NCBI RefSeq assembly: GCF_022179805.1 | Contig: NZ_BPUO01000003.1 | Location: 310,001 to 374,000, forward strand | Length of the DNA: 64,000 nucleotides | Direction: 5' to 3' | From: Cupriavidus pauculus | GTDB lineage: Bacteria > Pseudomonadota > Gammaproteobacteria > Burkholderiales > Burkholderiaceae | In this document: piece after piece, positions 8,562 through 17,754 of the stretch | How positions within the stretch are numbered: the first letter of the stretch is position 1 | How the letters are laid out: the number at the start of each line of letters is the position of its first letter | The notes under the pieces: generated by a model | Database searches by the model: none | Seen by the model: only the letters and a program-made list of their open reading frames with translations | Told to the model about the DNA's origin: nothing | Translations under genes and position numbers: made by a program

Positions 8562-9737
8562 ATGTTGAAGGACAGTAGCAAGCATCTCCTCAAGAAGGTG
8601 TTGGACAAGATGTTCGACTCGGTATGGCCGGTCGCGGTGGTCTATGGCAGCTCCATATCCGCATTCCTATTCCAGGACTCCCGGCAATGGCTGGCACAAG
8701 AAGTTTCTATCGAACGTTGGGTATGGATCCTGTCCGCGACTGGCCCTTTGGCCCTCCTTCTCACAGCCGGATACCTTTACCGCTGGTGGCGCCGTAGGGA
8801 CCGGTCGCTCGTGCATAAGGCTGAAGACCAGTCGACAGGATCAATCGCCGACACTACGCCCAATGCACCGTCAAATGCCCCTGAAGCACTACCTGAGCCC
8901 TCCACGTTTGAGGAAGGCGAGTTCGATGGAGTGTATTGGCGATGGATCATCGTCGCCCCCGAAGAATTGCGCTCACTGAAGCCTTACTGCGTCCAGTGCG
9001 ACTACGACCTGAAGCTTAGGAACCCGGATTTGCACTTCGAAGGGCATAACTTCCTGACTTGCAGCGAATGCGGGCACGAAACTCGATTCGACAGCTATGA
9101 GGGAGTACCGGGCGTGATTGAACGCGCTGCAAACAAGATTCGCAGGGCAATGCGCAATGAAGGCATACGAAAGACCATCGGGCGGAATGCGAATACACGA
9201 AAAGTTAGGCTCGCCAAAGGGCCCTCCAACGTCCCAAAGCCACTCGGAAACCCTTCTCGTGAGGCAGTCCGAACTGCGCTGGATGCAGCTATTGCACTGG
9301 AAAAGTATGCACGTGCCTGCGGCGACCGCATTACTGAGATTGAAGACGCCCTAGCTGAGTCAGCTCGTACTCACAGTCACGACCCGCTAGGCGCTCATCC
9401 ATTTCCAACATTCGCATTTCCTCCTACCTTAGATTGGGACTGCCTTCGTCCTGAAGACGAAACCATCTTGAAGCAGATTGAGGTCGCGAGTGATTCAAGT
9501 GCCCGACACCTGAAGGGCCTCGCCGACCAGATTTGGGTCGACCCAGAAGAACATGCGATCGCTAGACAACTCGAATGCGGCAAGTTGGGTTTTGGCGCCT
9601 GGAGCGTCGCCACAGTGCTGCGGAACAACTACTCCCTACCCGAAGCCCAGCTAGGGGAGCATGACGCGTACCTTCTTGACATCTTGCAGCGTCCAATCAA
9701 TGAAGACGAGCAGCTGAACGGCAAGATGGCAGCATAG
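8562..9737 (+). CDS. Two-TM zinc-ribbon protein of unknown function
   Basis: A 391-residue protein I do not recognise. The ATG at 8562 gives MLKDSSKHLLKKVLDKMF before a first hydrophobic helix (residues 21-37); an upstream ATG at 8487 would add 25 residues. A second helix spans residues 53-74 and ends in basic RWWRRRDR, so the C-terminal bulk should be cytoplasmic. Residues 143-146 (CVQC) and 167-170 (CSEC) form a likely zinc ribbon. The rest is charged and helical. It is 73 bp upstream of an HNH-ATPase fusion on the same strand, so it may be the membrane component of that putative defence module. A membrane-damaging effector role is speculation. Confidence 0.7.
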   Translation: MLKDSSKHLLKKVLDKMFDSVWPVAVVYGSSISAFLFQDSRQWLAQEVSIERWVWILSATGPLALLLTAGYLYRWWRRRDRSLVHKAEDQSTGSIADTTPNAPSNAPEALPEPSTFEEGEFDGVYWRWIIVAPEELRSLKPYCVQCDYDLKLRNPDLHFEGHNFLTCSECGHETRFDSYEGVPGVIERAANKIRRAMRNEGIRKTIGRNANTRKVRLAKGPSNVPKPLGNPSREAVRTALDAAIALEKYARACGDRITEIEDALAESARTHSHDPLGAHPFPTFAFPPTLDWDCLRPEDETILKQIEVASDSSARHLKGLADQIWVDPEEHAIARQLECGKLGFGAWSVATVLRNNYSLPEAQLGEHDAYLLDILQRPINEDEQLNGKMAA

Positions 9738-9810
9738 TGGCGGCTGTACAGCGACGCCGACTCAAGCTTTGGAATAGCCGCACGTCCCACCGCATAAGCA
9801 GGCGCTAAAT

Positions 9811-11925
9811 ATGATAAAGATCCACCGTTCGGCAGTGCAACCTCCGATGTCATTGGCAAAGGAGGCTATCGAAGTCCGTCTGCAAGCTGCGGAAGCGTTC
9901 TTTGCAATCACGGAAATTCAGCGCGGACAGAAGCGTTTCAATTTCAATCTTCAGTTTGCCCAGCCAGAGCTACAGGAGCAGGTACATGCCCTTTTCTTCG
10001 ACAAGTGCGCATACTGCGAAAGCTACATCCCTGCAAAGGGCAAGCCCACCCCATATCTGGACAGATTCCGCCCAACTTCCGGAGCTATTGGCGCAAACGG
10101 GGCAGTTTCACCTGATGCTTATTGGTGGCTCGCCTACGAGTGGGAAAACATGTACTCGTGCTGCGTACATTGCAACCGGGCCAAAGGCAGCCGATTTCCT
10201 GTGCGAGGAAAGCGAGCCAGTCCCGGCACGAAAGGCGATGCGCTGAAGAATGAGAAGGCGTTGCTTGTAGACCCTTGCAACGATGAGCCGGACGACCACC
10301 TGTTCTTTCACACTGATGGATTGGTGTCGGGGAAGACTTACAAAGGTCGTACCACGGTGGAGGTATTCGCCCTCAACCGAGATGAGCTCGTGAAGCGGCG
10401 TGCTGAAGCGGCCCGTCAGTTTGAGATATTTGAGTTGTACGGCATATCGGTAGGAGGAGATGTTGCTTCGAGCGCGCTAGATCCGTCACGGGAATTCACT
10501 GCGCTGCGTCGCCAAATGGCTCGGGACTTTGTGAATCAGAGGGAAAACTCCGAGCAAGCAAACGCCGCCAAGCGCCTACAAGATGCTCACGGGCACGACA
10601 TTCGTGACTATAGCTTGGCAGACCCGGAATCAAATGCCCGCAGATCTCGCGTGCGCACCAGGTATGTTGAGTCGGTCTCCTTAGTCAACGTGGGCATACA
10701 CGAACACACAGAATTTCGCATTGCCTCTGCAGCGACCGCAGGCGCACCGTGGATGGTCCTTCTCGGAGAGAACGGTGTTGGTAAGAGCACTGTCCTCAAG
10801 GCCATCGCGTTTCTGCTTGCAGGCGAGGAAAAGTGGCGAGAACTAGGAGAGTTTTCGGAAGCCTTGATGCCGCGCCGAAACTCAGTCAAGGGGACAATCG
10901 GTAAGATTACGTTGGGCCTATCTGATGGTCAGGAGCTCTACATGACCATCGATGCGGATGGGCAACGTATTGAAACTAATGCCCAAGCTCCCAAACTCTT
11001 TTTATTGGGATTTGGCGCTACCCGGCTACCGCCCAACAAGCATCATCGCCCGCCCGTAGAGAAGCGTTACACCCGCGTTCTGAACTTATTCGATCCATTC
11101 ACACCGCTTTGCGACGCCCCATCTTGGCTAGCGTCGCTTTCGCGATTGCAGTTCGAGCGTGCTGGCCGAACGTTGAAGGCACTACTGGACTTGGCAGAGG
11201 AAGCGTACTTCGTAAAACGGACTGGGAACGTATATCTGATACATGGCGATTTCGAGCAAGACATCAGAAGTTTGTCGGATGGCTATCAGACCATCATCGG
11301 AATCGGCTGCGACATCATGTCTGTGCTGCTCTTGCCGGGTCTGCCAATAGAGCAGGCTGAGGGTATCGTATTGATTGATGAGATAGGTAATCATCTGCAT
11401 CCGTCTTGGCGAATGCGATTTGTAGCTGCACTGAAGAACGGATTCCCGAGAGTACAGTTCATCGCCACTACTCATGAGCCACTATGTTTGCGTGGCCTCG
11501 AAAACGATGAGGCAGCCGTTCTCAAAAGGGACAACGCTCATCGCGTCAGACTAGTGGAAGACCTTCCGCCCATCCGGGGCTTGCTCGTCGATCAAATACT
11601 CTCATCGCCCCACTTTGGCCTCCGGAGCACCGTTGATCCTGAGTTTGGCACAATGTTGGACGAGTACTATGAGCTAATAGCGAAGGACGAGCCGACCAAA
11701 GACGATCGCGAACGTATGAAGCTTCTCGAACCCGTCATAAGCGACTTGCGTCTCGTCGGTGACAGCCCGCGAGAACAGGCATTACTTCGGACAATTGATT
11801 CGTACTTGGCGAGCGCGGAGGCATCGTTGGAGATGATTGACCCTGCTCATTTACCTGAAGAACTAGAAAGGGAACTTTTCTCACTGCTGCAGGCGTCGGG
11901 GGACGTTGGGGGCTCCAATGATTAA
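9811..11925 (+). CDS. HNH-like nuclease/AAA ATPase fusion, Septu-like
   Basis: A 704-residue fusion. Residues 60-130 are an HNH-type zinc nuclease module: CAYC (66-69), YWWLAYEWENMY and CVHCNRAKG (118-126), as in PtuB/retron-type HNH proteins. Residues 285-600 form an OLD/RecF-like ABC ATPase: Walker A GENGVGKST (319-327), signature LSDGYQT (488-494), Walker B IVLIDEIGNHLHP (519-531) and switch His in TTHEPL. In Septu systems the ATPase (PtuA) and nuclease (PtuB) are separate; here they are joined. Where the family has EHFRP, this protein has DRFRP (84-88), so the first catalytic His is replaced. Its stop overlaps the start of a second HNH gene, showing tight translational coupling. Confidence 0.85.
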   Translation: MIKIHRSAVQPPMSLAKEAIEVRLQAAEAFFAITEIQRGQKRFNFNLQFAQPELQEQVHALFFDKCAYCESYIPAKGKPTPYLDRFRPTSGAIGANGAVSPDAYWWLAYEWENMYSCCVHCNRAKGSRFPVRGKRASPGTKGDALKNEKALLVDPCNDEPDDHLFFHTDGLVSGKTYKGRTTVEVFALNRDELVKRRAEAARQFEIFELYGISVGGDVASSALDPSREFTALRRQMARDFVNQRENSEQANAAKRLQDAHGHDIRDYSLADPESNARRSRVRTRYVESVSLVNVGIHEHTEFRIASAATAGAPWMVLLGENGVGKSTVLKAIAFLLAGEEKWRELGEFSEALMPRRNSVKGTIGKITLGLSDGQELYMTIDADGQRIETNAQAPKLFLLGFGATRLPPNKHHRPPVEKRYTRVLNLFDPFTPLCDAPSWLASLSRLQFERAGRTLKALLDLAEEAYFVKRTGNVYLIHGDFEQDIRSLSDGYQTIIGIGCDIMSVLLLPGLPIEQAEGIVLIDEIGNHLHPSWRMRFVAALKNGFPRVQFIATTHEPLCLRGLENDEAAVLKRDNAHRVRLVEDLPPIRGLLVDQILSSPHFGLRSTVDPEFGTMLDEYYELIAKDEPTKDDRERMKLLEPVISDLRLVGDSPREQALLRTIDSYLASAEASLEMIDPAHLPEELERELFSLLQASGDVGGSND

Positions 11926-12865
11926 GGTTCCCAGGAACGTGGACGCGCCTGCGGACCTGGTCAAACTCGCAGCGGTTGAGCTTGCGGCATCGATCGCGCA
12001 CTATTCGGACCCGGCGAACAAGGAAACGGCCTTCGAGGGTTACAAGGCCTATAAGCACAAGTCTGTCAAAGCGGCATTGAGCAAACTTTTCAATGACAAG
12101 TGTGCCTACTGCGAAATGGACTACGGCGGCGCCCCGCTGGACGTGGAACACTTTCGACCGAAGTCGGCGGTCGTTGAGTTGCATCCTACAACCTTCAAGA
12201 CTGTCAAAAAGGCCCCGGTCATCAAGCCCGGCTATTACTGGCTAGCTGCCGACTGGAGCAACTTGCTTCCATCTTGCATCGACTGCAATCGGCCTCGAAC
12301 TCAAACCTTCGCCGATGAAGCCGACGCAGTTAGTGGCAAGAGCAATTACTTTCCCCTGGTTCACGGAACCGCTCGGCCCCTTGACCGCGATATCGATATC
12401 GAGCAGCAGGAGCAAAGGTTGTTGCTCGATCCTTGCCGCGATGACCCCGAGAGACATCTAGAATTTGGTCGTGGAGGAACAATACGACCGAAGTCGATCC
12501 CTGGGGGAACAGACCCGAAAGGCGAGGCTTCGATAAAGGTATATGGGCTTCAGCGCGACCCACTAGTTCGAAAGAGAGAGGCCATACAGATTGCGCTCAG
12601 ATGGCGGATATACGAGGTCAACCGTGCTGCCAAAACTCTTGCAGTGGACCCTCAGAACGTCGACGCACAACGAGCTCTCCGACGCGTCATCAAGGAGATT
12701 GAGGCGCTCTACCTTGCCAAAGACAAGCCCTTCCTCGCGATGTGTCGCCAGATGGTTCGTCAAGGAATAGGGGCACAACTCCGAGCCAAGGCTATTGCAG
12801 CTCATGCTGAGCAAGGCGATGTGCGTGAGGCTGCAAACCAGAAAGCAGCTCAATTCCTCGCGTAG
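11918..12865 (+). CDS. HNH endonuclease, PtuB/retron-type (TIGR02646-like)
   Basis: A 315-residue protein with CAYC (62-65), DVEHFRPKS with the expected His (78), YYWLAADWSNLLPSC and CIDCNR (120-125), the complete zinc-finger HNH set of the TIGR02646-like family that accompanies Septu and retron ATPases. LLLDPCRDDPERHLEF is a further family block. The ATG at 11918 overlaps the stop of the ATPase fusion by 8 bases (ATGATTAA), so both are translated together. It is clearly related to the nuclease half of the upstream fusion and keeps the His that the fusion lost, so it is probably the active cutter. The target is unknown; phage or tRNA/DNA cleavage is plausible from the family. Confidence 0.85.
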   Translation: MIKVPRNVDAPADLVKLAAVELAASIAHYSDPANKETAFEGYKAYKHKSVKAALSKLFNDKCAYCEMDYGGAPLDVEHFRPKSAVVELHPTTFKTVKKAPVIKPGYYWLAADWSNLLPSCIDCNRPRTQTFADEADAVSGKSNYFPLVHGTARPLDRDIDIEQQEQRLLLDPCRDDPERHLEFGRGGTIRPKSIPGGTDPKGEASIKVYGLQRDPLVRKREAIQIALRWRIYEVNRAAKTLAVDPQNVDAQRALRRVIKEIEALYLAKDKPFLAMCRQMVRQGIGAQLRAKAIAAHAEQGDVREAANQKAAQFLA

Positions 12866-12973
12866 ATTATGCTGTCCAATGCATCGTGCAAGGACTGGTG
12901 TTGCATCTCAGACTTGAAACCGCCCTCACTAACGGCCACGTGCGCAGAAACTTGAAGTCTATGACGTCAGCTA

Positions 12974-13002
12974 CGTATGCCGCGCTTAACACGCGGCATA
13001 CG
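12974..13002 (+). terminator. Strong hairpin after the HNH gene
   Basis: CGTATGCCGCG and CGCGGCATACG form perfect 11-base arms with a CTTAACA loop, 109 bp after the HNH stop. There is no T-run, so it may be a factor-assisted terminator or a transcript-stabilising structure. The remaining sequence between 12866 and 13180 shows nothing else. Confidence 0.55.
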
Positions 13003-13180
13003 CCCCGGAATCTCATGCTTCCACGCCGAAGCGCTCCTTCTTCAAAGACCCATATCTGCTGCCGATATACGTTAGTTACTCATAAGATTCGCACCTAACA
13101 TTGCCACACCTTCGTCTTCGACCGAGAACTGCAGAAAGAATCACGATGACCTCTGCTCAGGCCTGTAAAAACAATCCGTG

Positions 13181-13801
13181 ATGAACAAATTTCTTGCGCT
13201 TTGTATCATCAGCATACCGCTGTCACTGATGTTCAAGTATCCGCCAAATGACAGCGGACAGTGGGCCTCTTGGGTCCAAGCAATCGGTTCAATTGCGGCG
13301 ATCCTTGGCGCTGTATGGGTAGTCCTACATCAGATAAGGCTGGCCGAAAAGGCACGGCTTAACGCAATTTTGGCAGTTGCTGGGGCTGCGCGAGATTTGG
13401 CCACGCAGTTTCGTACGAAATTGAAGAACGAAGAGGAGGGGTACGAGTTAGTCGCGCGATTGCACCAGCCGTCTGTCCTAGGCAACTACTCTGGCGCATT
13501 GGCCTCGCTCCAACCTCATGAGATTCGCTCGGCGGTAGGGATTGCAGCGTTCCTAGAACTGCGTAAAGAATTTAACTTCATGGATAGAGCGATTGACGAA
13601 TATCTTCAAGGCCCCGAGGCCCATCGCACCTTTTCGAGAGCCCTTGTTGACTTCAAAGAAGAGTACCCAAACGATCCTGCCGCCTACCGGGAAGAGTATA
13701 AGAGGTGGTCGGAGACCCTCGCAGTACTGGCCGACGAAAGTATGCGAAACGTTGAGAACGCCTTCGACAGGCTTCGTGATTCTGTCGGAAAACACGCCTA
13801 A
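13181..13801 (+). CDS. Small membrane-anchored protein of unknown function
   Basis: A 206-residue protein. Residues 2-18 (MNKFLALCIISIPLSLMF) and 31-50 (WVQAIGSIAAILGAVWV) are hydrophobic helices; the remainder is an acidic-basic helical cytoplasmic domain rich in coiled-coil-like heptads. I recognise no enzyme motif. Proteins with a WxQAIGSIAAI.GA helix are common as orphan genes near prophages and islands. It stands 316 bp downstream of the HNH gene behind a hairpin, convergent with the ABC-3C operon, so it is probably transcribed separately. The ATG at 13181 is preferred to the GTG just before it. Confidence 0.65.
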   Translation: MNKFLALCIISIPLSLMFKYPPNDSGQWASWVQAIGSIAAILGAVWVVLHQIRLAEKARLNAILAVAGAARDLATQFRTKLKNEEEGYELVARLHQPSVLGNYSGALASLQPHEIRSAVGIAAFLELRKEFNFMDRAIDEYLQGPEAHRTFSRALVDFKEEYPNDPAAYREEYKRWSETLAVLADESMRNVENAFDRLRDSVGKHA

Positions 13802-14012
13802 CCAGTACCATACGACAGTCGAGCAACAGTTGGCCCGCTCTAGCCCTACGCCTGCATAACGCACGCACTTAAAGAAAGCCTATCTTTTCTTATAGGGGTG
13901 CGTCGACCAGTGACACTCAAGCATAGAATACAGTCCGAAACTGGCCGTCCGATACCGACAAACGCCCCACTATCGGCCTGAGTCGGCGTCCACCGTTACT
14001 CCCTCTACTCCT

Positions 14013-15953
14013 TTAGAGTGTCTGTTGCCGCCGCTCTCGGAGCAGTTTGGCGTCGTGTCTGAGTTGTATAGAGACAGACTGCTGATATTCGGGAGGGAAC
14101 TTGTCCACTCCGGTCGAAAGCAATACCTGATAGTCGGTGTTCTCCTCGTCGAGTACCTTCATCTGCCGCAGCATAAGCACCAGGTTGTCTCGGTCGATCC
14201 CCGCTGTCTCCGGGGTATCGATCATTAGCAATCGCGGAAACGGCATGTCATTTTTCAATGACATCACCAAAAGTGTTAGGTAGTAGAGAAATCTCTTCGG
14301 AACCTCAGCACTCGCCTCCCGATATTCGCCATTGTTGATCACCGGCATATAGGTGTCTTCATCGATACGCGCGGAGCGACATCTGGCTAGCACCTTCGTC
14401 ATGAAGCCATCGTAGATCTCGTTAAATCCAGCGATCCGGCCGCTGAGTTCCGCTTTAGACGCCAATTCTAGCTGCTTCACTAGCCCATCAGCAGCTGCAC
14501 AAATTTCTCGCTTCGAATCAAACGTTTTTTGAAGTCCCTCGACTTTCTCTTCCATCTTTAACGCCTGAAAGAGGTCGTTCTGTTCGTTCTTCAAATCAAA
14601 GATCTTTTCGTCGATCTGTTCAACCTGCCAGTCAGCGGCTTCTGCCTGCGGTAGCGCATACGACTTCTCGATTCTGTCTGTAAGCTGCCGGACATCGTCT
14701 TCTAATGCGGCTTGATGCGTCATCGTGTCAGAGATTTCGGCGTCCATATCCTCAATGGTCGACAGCATCGTCATCAGCGACTTTTTCTTGGCGCGATAGA
14801 TGTCTACATACTCCGTGGGACTGTAGAAGAACCGTTGGTAATCATTCTCGTCGACGGGATTTCCGCACACGCAATGCCCCTCTATCCTGGACACTGCATT
14901 CAGGCAATATGGACATGTGTCGCTCGAAAAGAGCTTCAACTGCTCATGCGTGAAAATAACCTTGCTAACACGATCAATATCGTCTCGAATCGAGGCTACT
15001 ACGCTCGCAAGCCTGCCTTTATCCCGAACAAGTAATTCCGCCTCTTCTCGTGTCTGGCGCAGCGATGACACCAGCTCGCCCAGGCGGCGGCGCTCGGCAT
15101 CAATCGATTGCATGAGCTGAGTCGGCGCGGGATGGGATAGACGCTCCGATCTCGCGCGGACGAGTTTGTCCAGTTGCGAATCGATGTCGGCGATTCGATT
15201 CCCGAGAAAATGCGTATTCTGGACCGTTGCGCCACCGCGCTCTCTGAGTACTTCGGCCACAATCTTCTGATACTCAGCCAGAATCGCTCGAGCGGCGTCC
15301 AGCTCTCGCTCCGAGCGCTTCAGATCGCCCATCGCTTCATAGAGTGCGAGCAGGGTCTTTCCCACGAGCACCTGAAATATCGCCCGTCGCACCTCCAACG
15401 AATCGGACAGGAAATTGCTATTGTCGGCGGGCTTGTAAATGCCATGGGGATCCGGCGCCTGATTGTGGTAGATCAGGCGCATCAGATCGGAGATGTTGAG
15501 CTTAAAGTTTCGGCCGCCTTGAAAGATCTCAACGACTGGGATGCCCAGCTTCTCAAGAATCCAGTCAGAGAAGATCCGAGTTTCTGCATCACGCCTAAAC
15601 AGCGGAAAGGTATCTGCGCTTTGTTCACCGACGTCCCCGAGAGAACCAAGCGACCGGACAGTGATGAGATTTTCCCCAAACTTTCGAATAAGCAAATAGT
15701 CAGTAAGATCGATCCGTATCTTTAGCCATACGAAGTTATTCGTATCGCCGGCGATCTCCGCATGCCGATTGTCACTACGCAACTCAAACTCATCCACTTT
15801 CCCACCCAATCCGAAATAGATCAGATTGAAAAATGTGGATTTGCCGCTACCGTTGGGCCCTTCGACGATAACAAGTCGCTGCCCGAACTCAGGCGACTCG
15901 AACTCGTACCTGTCGCCCTGGTAGCCAACCTGAATAATTTTCAGAGCGCCCAT
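14013..15953 (-). CDS. ABC-3C system SMC-like ATPase (DUF2326-type)
   Basis: A 646-residue SMC/Rad50-like ATPase. Walker A is GPNGSGKST (32-40). Long coiled coils flank a zinc hook CPYC (347-350) and CVCG (361-364). A degenerate signature region (RFLYYLTLLVMSLKND) precedes Walker B LLMIDTPET near residue 580. This layout matches the ATPase of ABC-three-component systems, predicted by Aravind and co-workers to sense invading nucleoprotein complexes. It overlaps the middle-component gene by 13 bases and is the last of the three-gene operon. Codon use is less GC-rich than in the flanking catabolic genes, as expected for acquired DNA. Confidence 0.82.
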   Translation of the reverse strand: MGALKIIQVGYQGDRYEFESPEFGQRLVIVEGPNGSGKSTFFNLIYFGLGGKVDEFELRSDNRHAEIAGDTNNFVWLKIRIDLTDYLLIRKFGENLITVRSLGSLGDVGEQSADTFPLFRRDAETRIFSDWILEKLGIPVVEIFQGGRNFKLNISDLMRLIYHNQAPDPHGIYKPADNSNFLSDSLEVRRAIFQVLVGKTLLALYEAMGDLKRSERELDAARAILAEYQKIVAEVLRERGGATVQNTHFLGNRIADIDSQLDKLVRARSERLSHPAPTQLMQSIDAERRRLGELVSSLRQTREEAELLVRDKGRLASVVASIRDDIDRVSKVIFTHEQLKLFSSDTCPYCLNAVSRIEGHCVCGNPVDENDYQRFFYSPTEYVDIYRAKKKSLMTMLSTIEDMDAEISDTMTHQAALEDDVRQLTDRIEKSYALPQAEAADWQVEQIDEKIFDLKNEQNDLFQALKMEEKVEGLQKTFDSKREICAAADGLVKQLELASKAELSGRIAGFNEIYDGFMTKVLARCRSARIDEDTYMPVINNGEYREASAEVPKRFLYYLTLLVMSLKNDMPFPRLLMIDTPETAGIDRDNLVLMLRQMKVLDEENTDYQVLLSTGVDKFPPEYQQSVSIQLRHDAKLLRERRQQTL

Positions 15954-16498
15954 ACATTTACCCCACGGCTCTCATACACTTTCTGCAGAAAAGTTTCCAT
16001 GGTCAGTGTGGACAGCCTCGGAACAACCTTCCTGATTCTGCTGATCCGGGCACGGTCCGCCCCAAAGACCTCGTTGCTCAGGAAATCGCCCGGAAACACG
16101 GACCGGTTCAGTTGCACATCTACGACTTCCGGTGTCGCAGACCGTTCGACGCGCAGGAAGCCGCGCCGTTCGAGCGCAAACACCAGCTTGAAAATCTCCC
16201 GCTTGTTCAGCTCTCCGTTCGCAAACGTCACAAACAACTGCTCCCGGTCTTCCGCATTACTGATGGTCCTGTCTTCATAGCGCTCGAGGATGCGAACGAC
16301 CTTCTCATCACCGGCCAACTGCACCAGATAGGAAAGCTTGCGATGATCTTTGAACATACCGTTTGAAGCCGTCAGGATATCGATCAGCAGGAGCAGTTCA
16401 TACGTGAGGAAGTAAAAATCCTCGCCGCTGATGAAGTTCAGTCGCCGCTTGATGCCGTCTCTCTTGTCCATGTCAGTCAAACGCCAGATAGCATTCAT
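15941..16498 (-). CDS. ABC-3C system middle component
   Basis: A 185-residue, mostly helical protein with no catalytic motif. SGEDFYFLTYELLLLIDIL, YLVQLAGDEKVVRILERYED and KLVFALERRGFL suggest a winged-helix adaptor. Its position between an ATPase and a large upstream protein, with overlaps of 26 and 13 bases, is diagnostic of the ABC-3C middle component, thought to bridge ATPase and effector. An alternative ATG at 16471, just after the upstream stop, is possible. Confidence 0.72.
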   Translation of the reverse strand: MNAIWRLTDMDKRDGIKRRLNFISGEDFYFLTYELLLLIDILTASNGMFKDHRKLSYLVQLAGDEKVVRILERYEDRTISNAEDREQLFVTFANGELNKREIFKLVFALERRGFLRVERSATPEVVDVQLNRSVFPGDFLSNEVFGADRARISRIRKVVPRLSTLTMETFLQKVYESRGVNVWAL

Positions 16499-17747
16499 CG
16501 AACAGCGACAGAATCGCGCCGCGCAAGGTGTTTTCGTCTTGTATCCGGTAGTGGTAAGTCTTGTTTAGACGCGTCAGCTCTTCCATCGATCGAGTAACCA
16601 TGTCGGCGAGGATGGCGTCAATTTGCGCGGGGGTAAGCGGCGATGTACGCCCACCCCGACTCGCCTCCAAAATGTCTTCACAGACATCGTATAGCCTGCG
16701 CCGCAATGACACATACTCCCGCTGCCATAGGCGCGCCTCGTCCTTTGCAAGACCTACCCGCAACTTCAAGCGTCTCAGCCCTTTTGGCGGGTAGCCAGGT
16801 GTTACGGCCTCGATCTTCTCCTGCAGACTGCGCACATCGCTTACATCGATCTCGCTCCAGCTCTCGTGCGCAGGGTCGAATGGCTTTCCCGGAGACTGAA
16901 CACCAAGCGTTCTCAGAAAAATATTCTCGATATCAGCAGTGCCCAAAAGGCGTGCCATCGGCACTCCGTGCTCGGAGCGCTTCTCAAACTCGCTGCAGAT
17001 GGCGCCGACGATCACGGACTCCATGCCTTCGTGGCGATAGCTGTAGAACGGGCATTTTCTCACGCAATCGACGGCGGCCTCCTCCAGTTGAGGGTTGCTA
17101 TCCGTCGTCACAATCCACTCAATCTTAGACAGAAATTGTCCGAACTGCTCGGGCGTCCACGCGGTGATTGCAGCCAAGTGGCCCTGGCCGGTGATTTCGG
17201 CATACTGCTTCGCATACTCGTCAAGAATTGACGTCTTGCACAGCGCCAGGTCATCTCCGGATAGCGGCTCCTTCGTGCATAATTTTTTCAGGATTGACGT
17301 CTTGCCGGGCGATTCAAGACCGGCTCGCTCGAAAAGCGACTTATCGAACCGCTCATCGCCGGTACTGGCAGAAGCGTAAAAGCTGAATCGGATCGGAGAA
17401 TCGCCGAGGAACCTGAAATCGAGATCGATAAAGGCGACGACCGTGTTCTTGATCGGTGACGAATTGAATGTCAGCGCAGAACCGTAGTTCTTGTTCTCCT
17501 CGACGCACGGTGCATCCGCACCCTGCTCGTGGACTAGGAAGGAATCTTCAAGCAACTCGATCGCACAATAAATGCGATTGTTCCTGTCGAGACCGATTTC
17601 CGTGAGCAAGCGGATGCACGCACGCAGCTTCTGGAAGCGATCGCCCTTCTTCTTGTCCCCAGCTTCTCGATCGATCATGATCCCATTGGTACCTAAAATC
17701 TGGCTGGATCGTTCTACCTTCACGTCCCTTATAGAACGCAGCGCCAC
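16473..17747 (-). CDS. ABC-3C system effector component, probable PD-(D/E)xK nuclease
   Basis: A 424-residue protein, first gene of the three-gene operon. Residues 48-125 resemble the restriction-endonuclease-like core of Cap4/DUF4297-type effectors: YCAIELLEDSFLVHEQ supplies acidic residues and CVEENKNY gives an E-x-K (84-86), followed by NTVVAFIDLDFRF. The C-terminal 200 residues (SWSEIDVSDVRSLQEKIEAV onward) form a helical region typical of ABC-3C C-terminal adaptor domains. The start is a GTG at 17747; an ATG at 17678 is an alternative. The nuclease reading is inference from a short motif; the operon context is strong. Confidence 0.7.
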   Translation of the reverse strand: MALRSIRDVKVERSSQILGTNGIMIDREAGDKKKGDRFQKLRACIRLLTEIGLDRNNRIYCAIELLEDSFLVHEQGADAPCVEENKNYGSALTFNSSPIKNTVVAFIDLDFRFLGDSPIRFSFYASASTGDERFDKSLFERAGLESPGKTSILKKLCTKEPLSGDDLALCKTSILDEYAKQYAEITGQGHLAAITAWTPEQFGQFLSKIEWIVTTDSNPQLEEAAVDCVRKCPFYSYRHEGMESVIVGAICSEFEKRSEHGVPMARLLGTADIENIFLRTLGVQSPGKPFDPAHESWSEIDVSDVRSLQEKIEAVTPGYPPKGLRRLKLRVGLAKDEARLWQREYVSLRRRLYDVCEDILEASRGGRTSPLTPAQIDAILADMVTRSMEELTRLNKTYHYRIQDENTLRGAILSLFDECYLAFD

Positions 17748-17754
17748 TTCGCAT

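Noticed and set aside
8177..8608. Minus-strand open frame of 143 codons
   Set aside because: No ribosome site, odd composition, and it overlaps the start of the two-TM zinc-ribbon gene.
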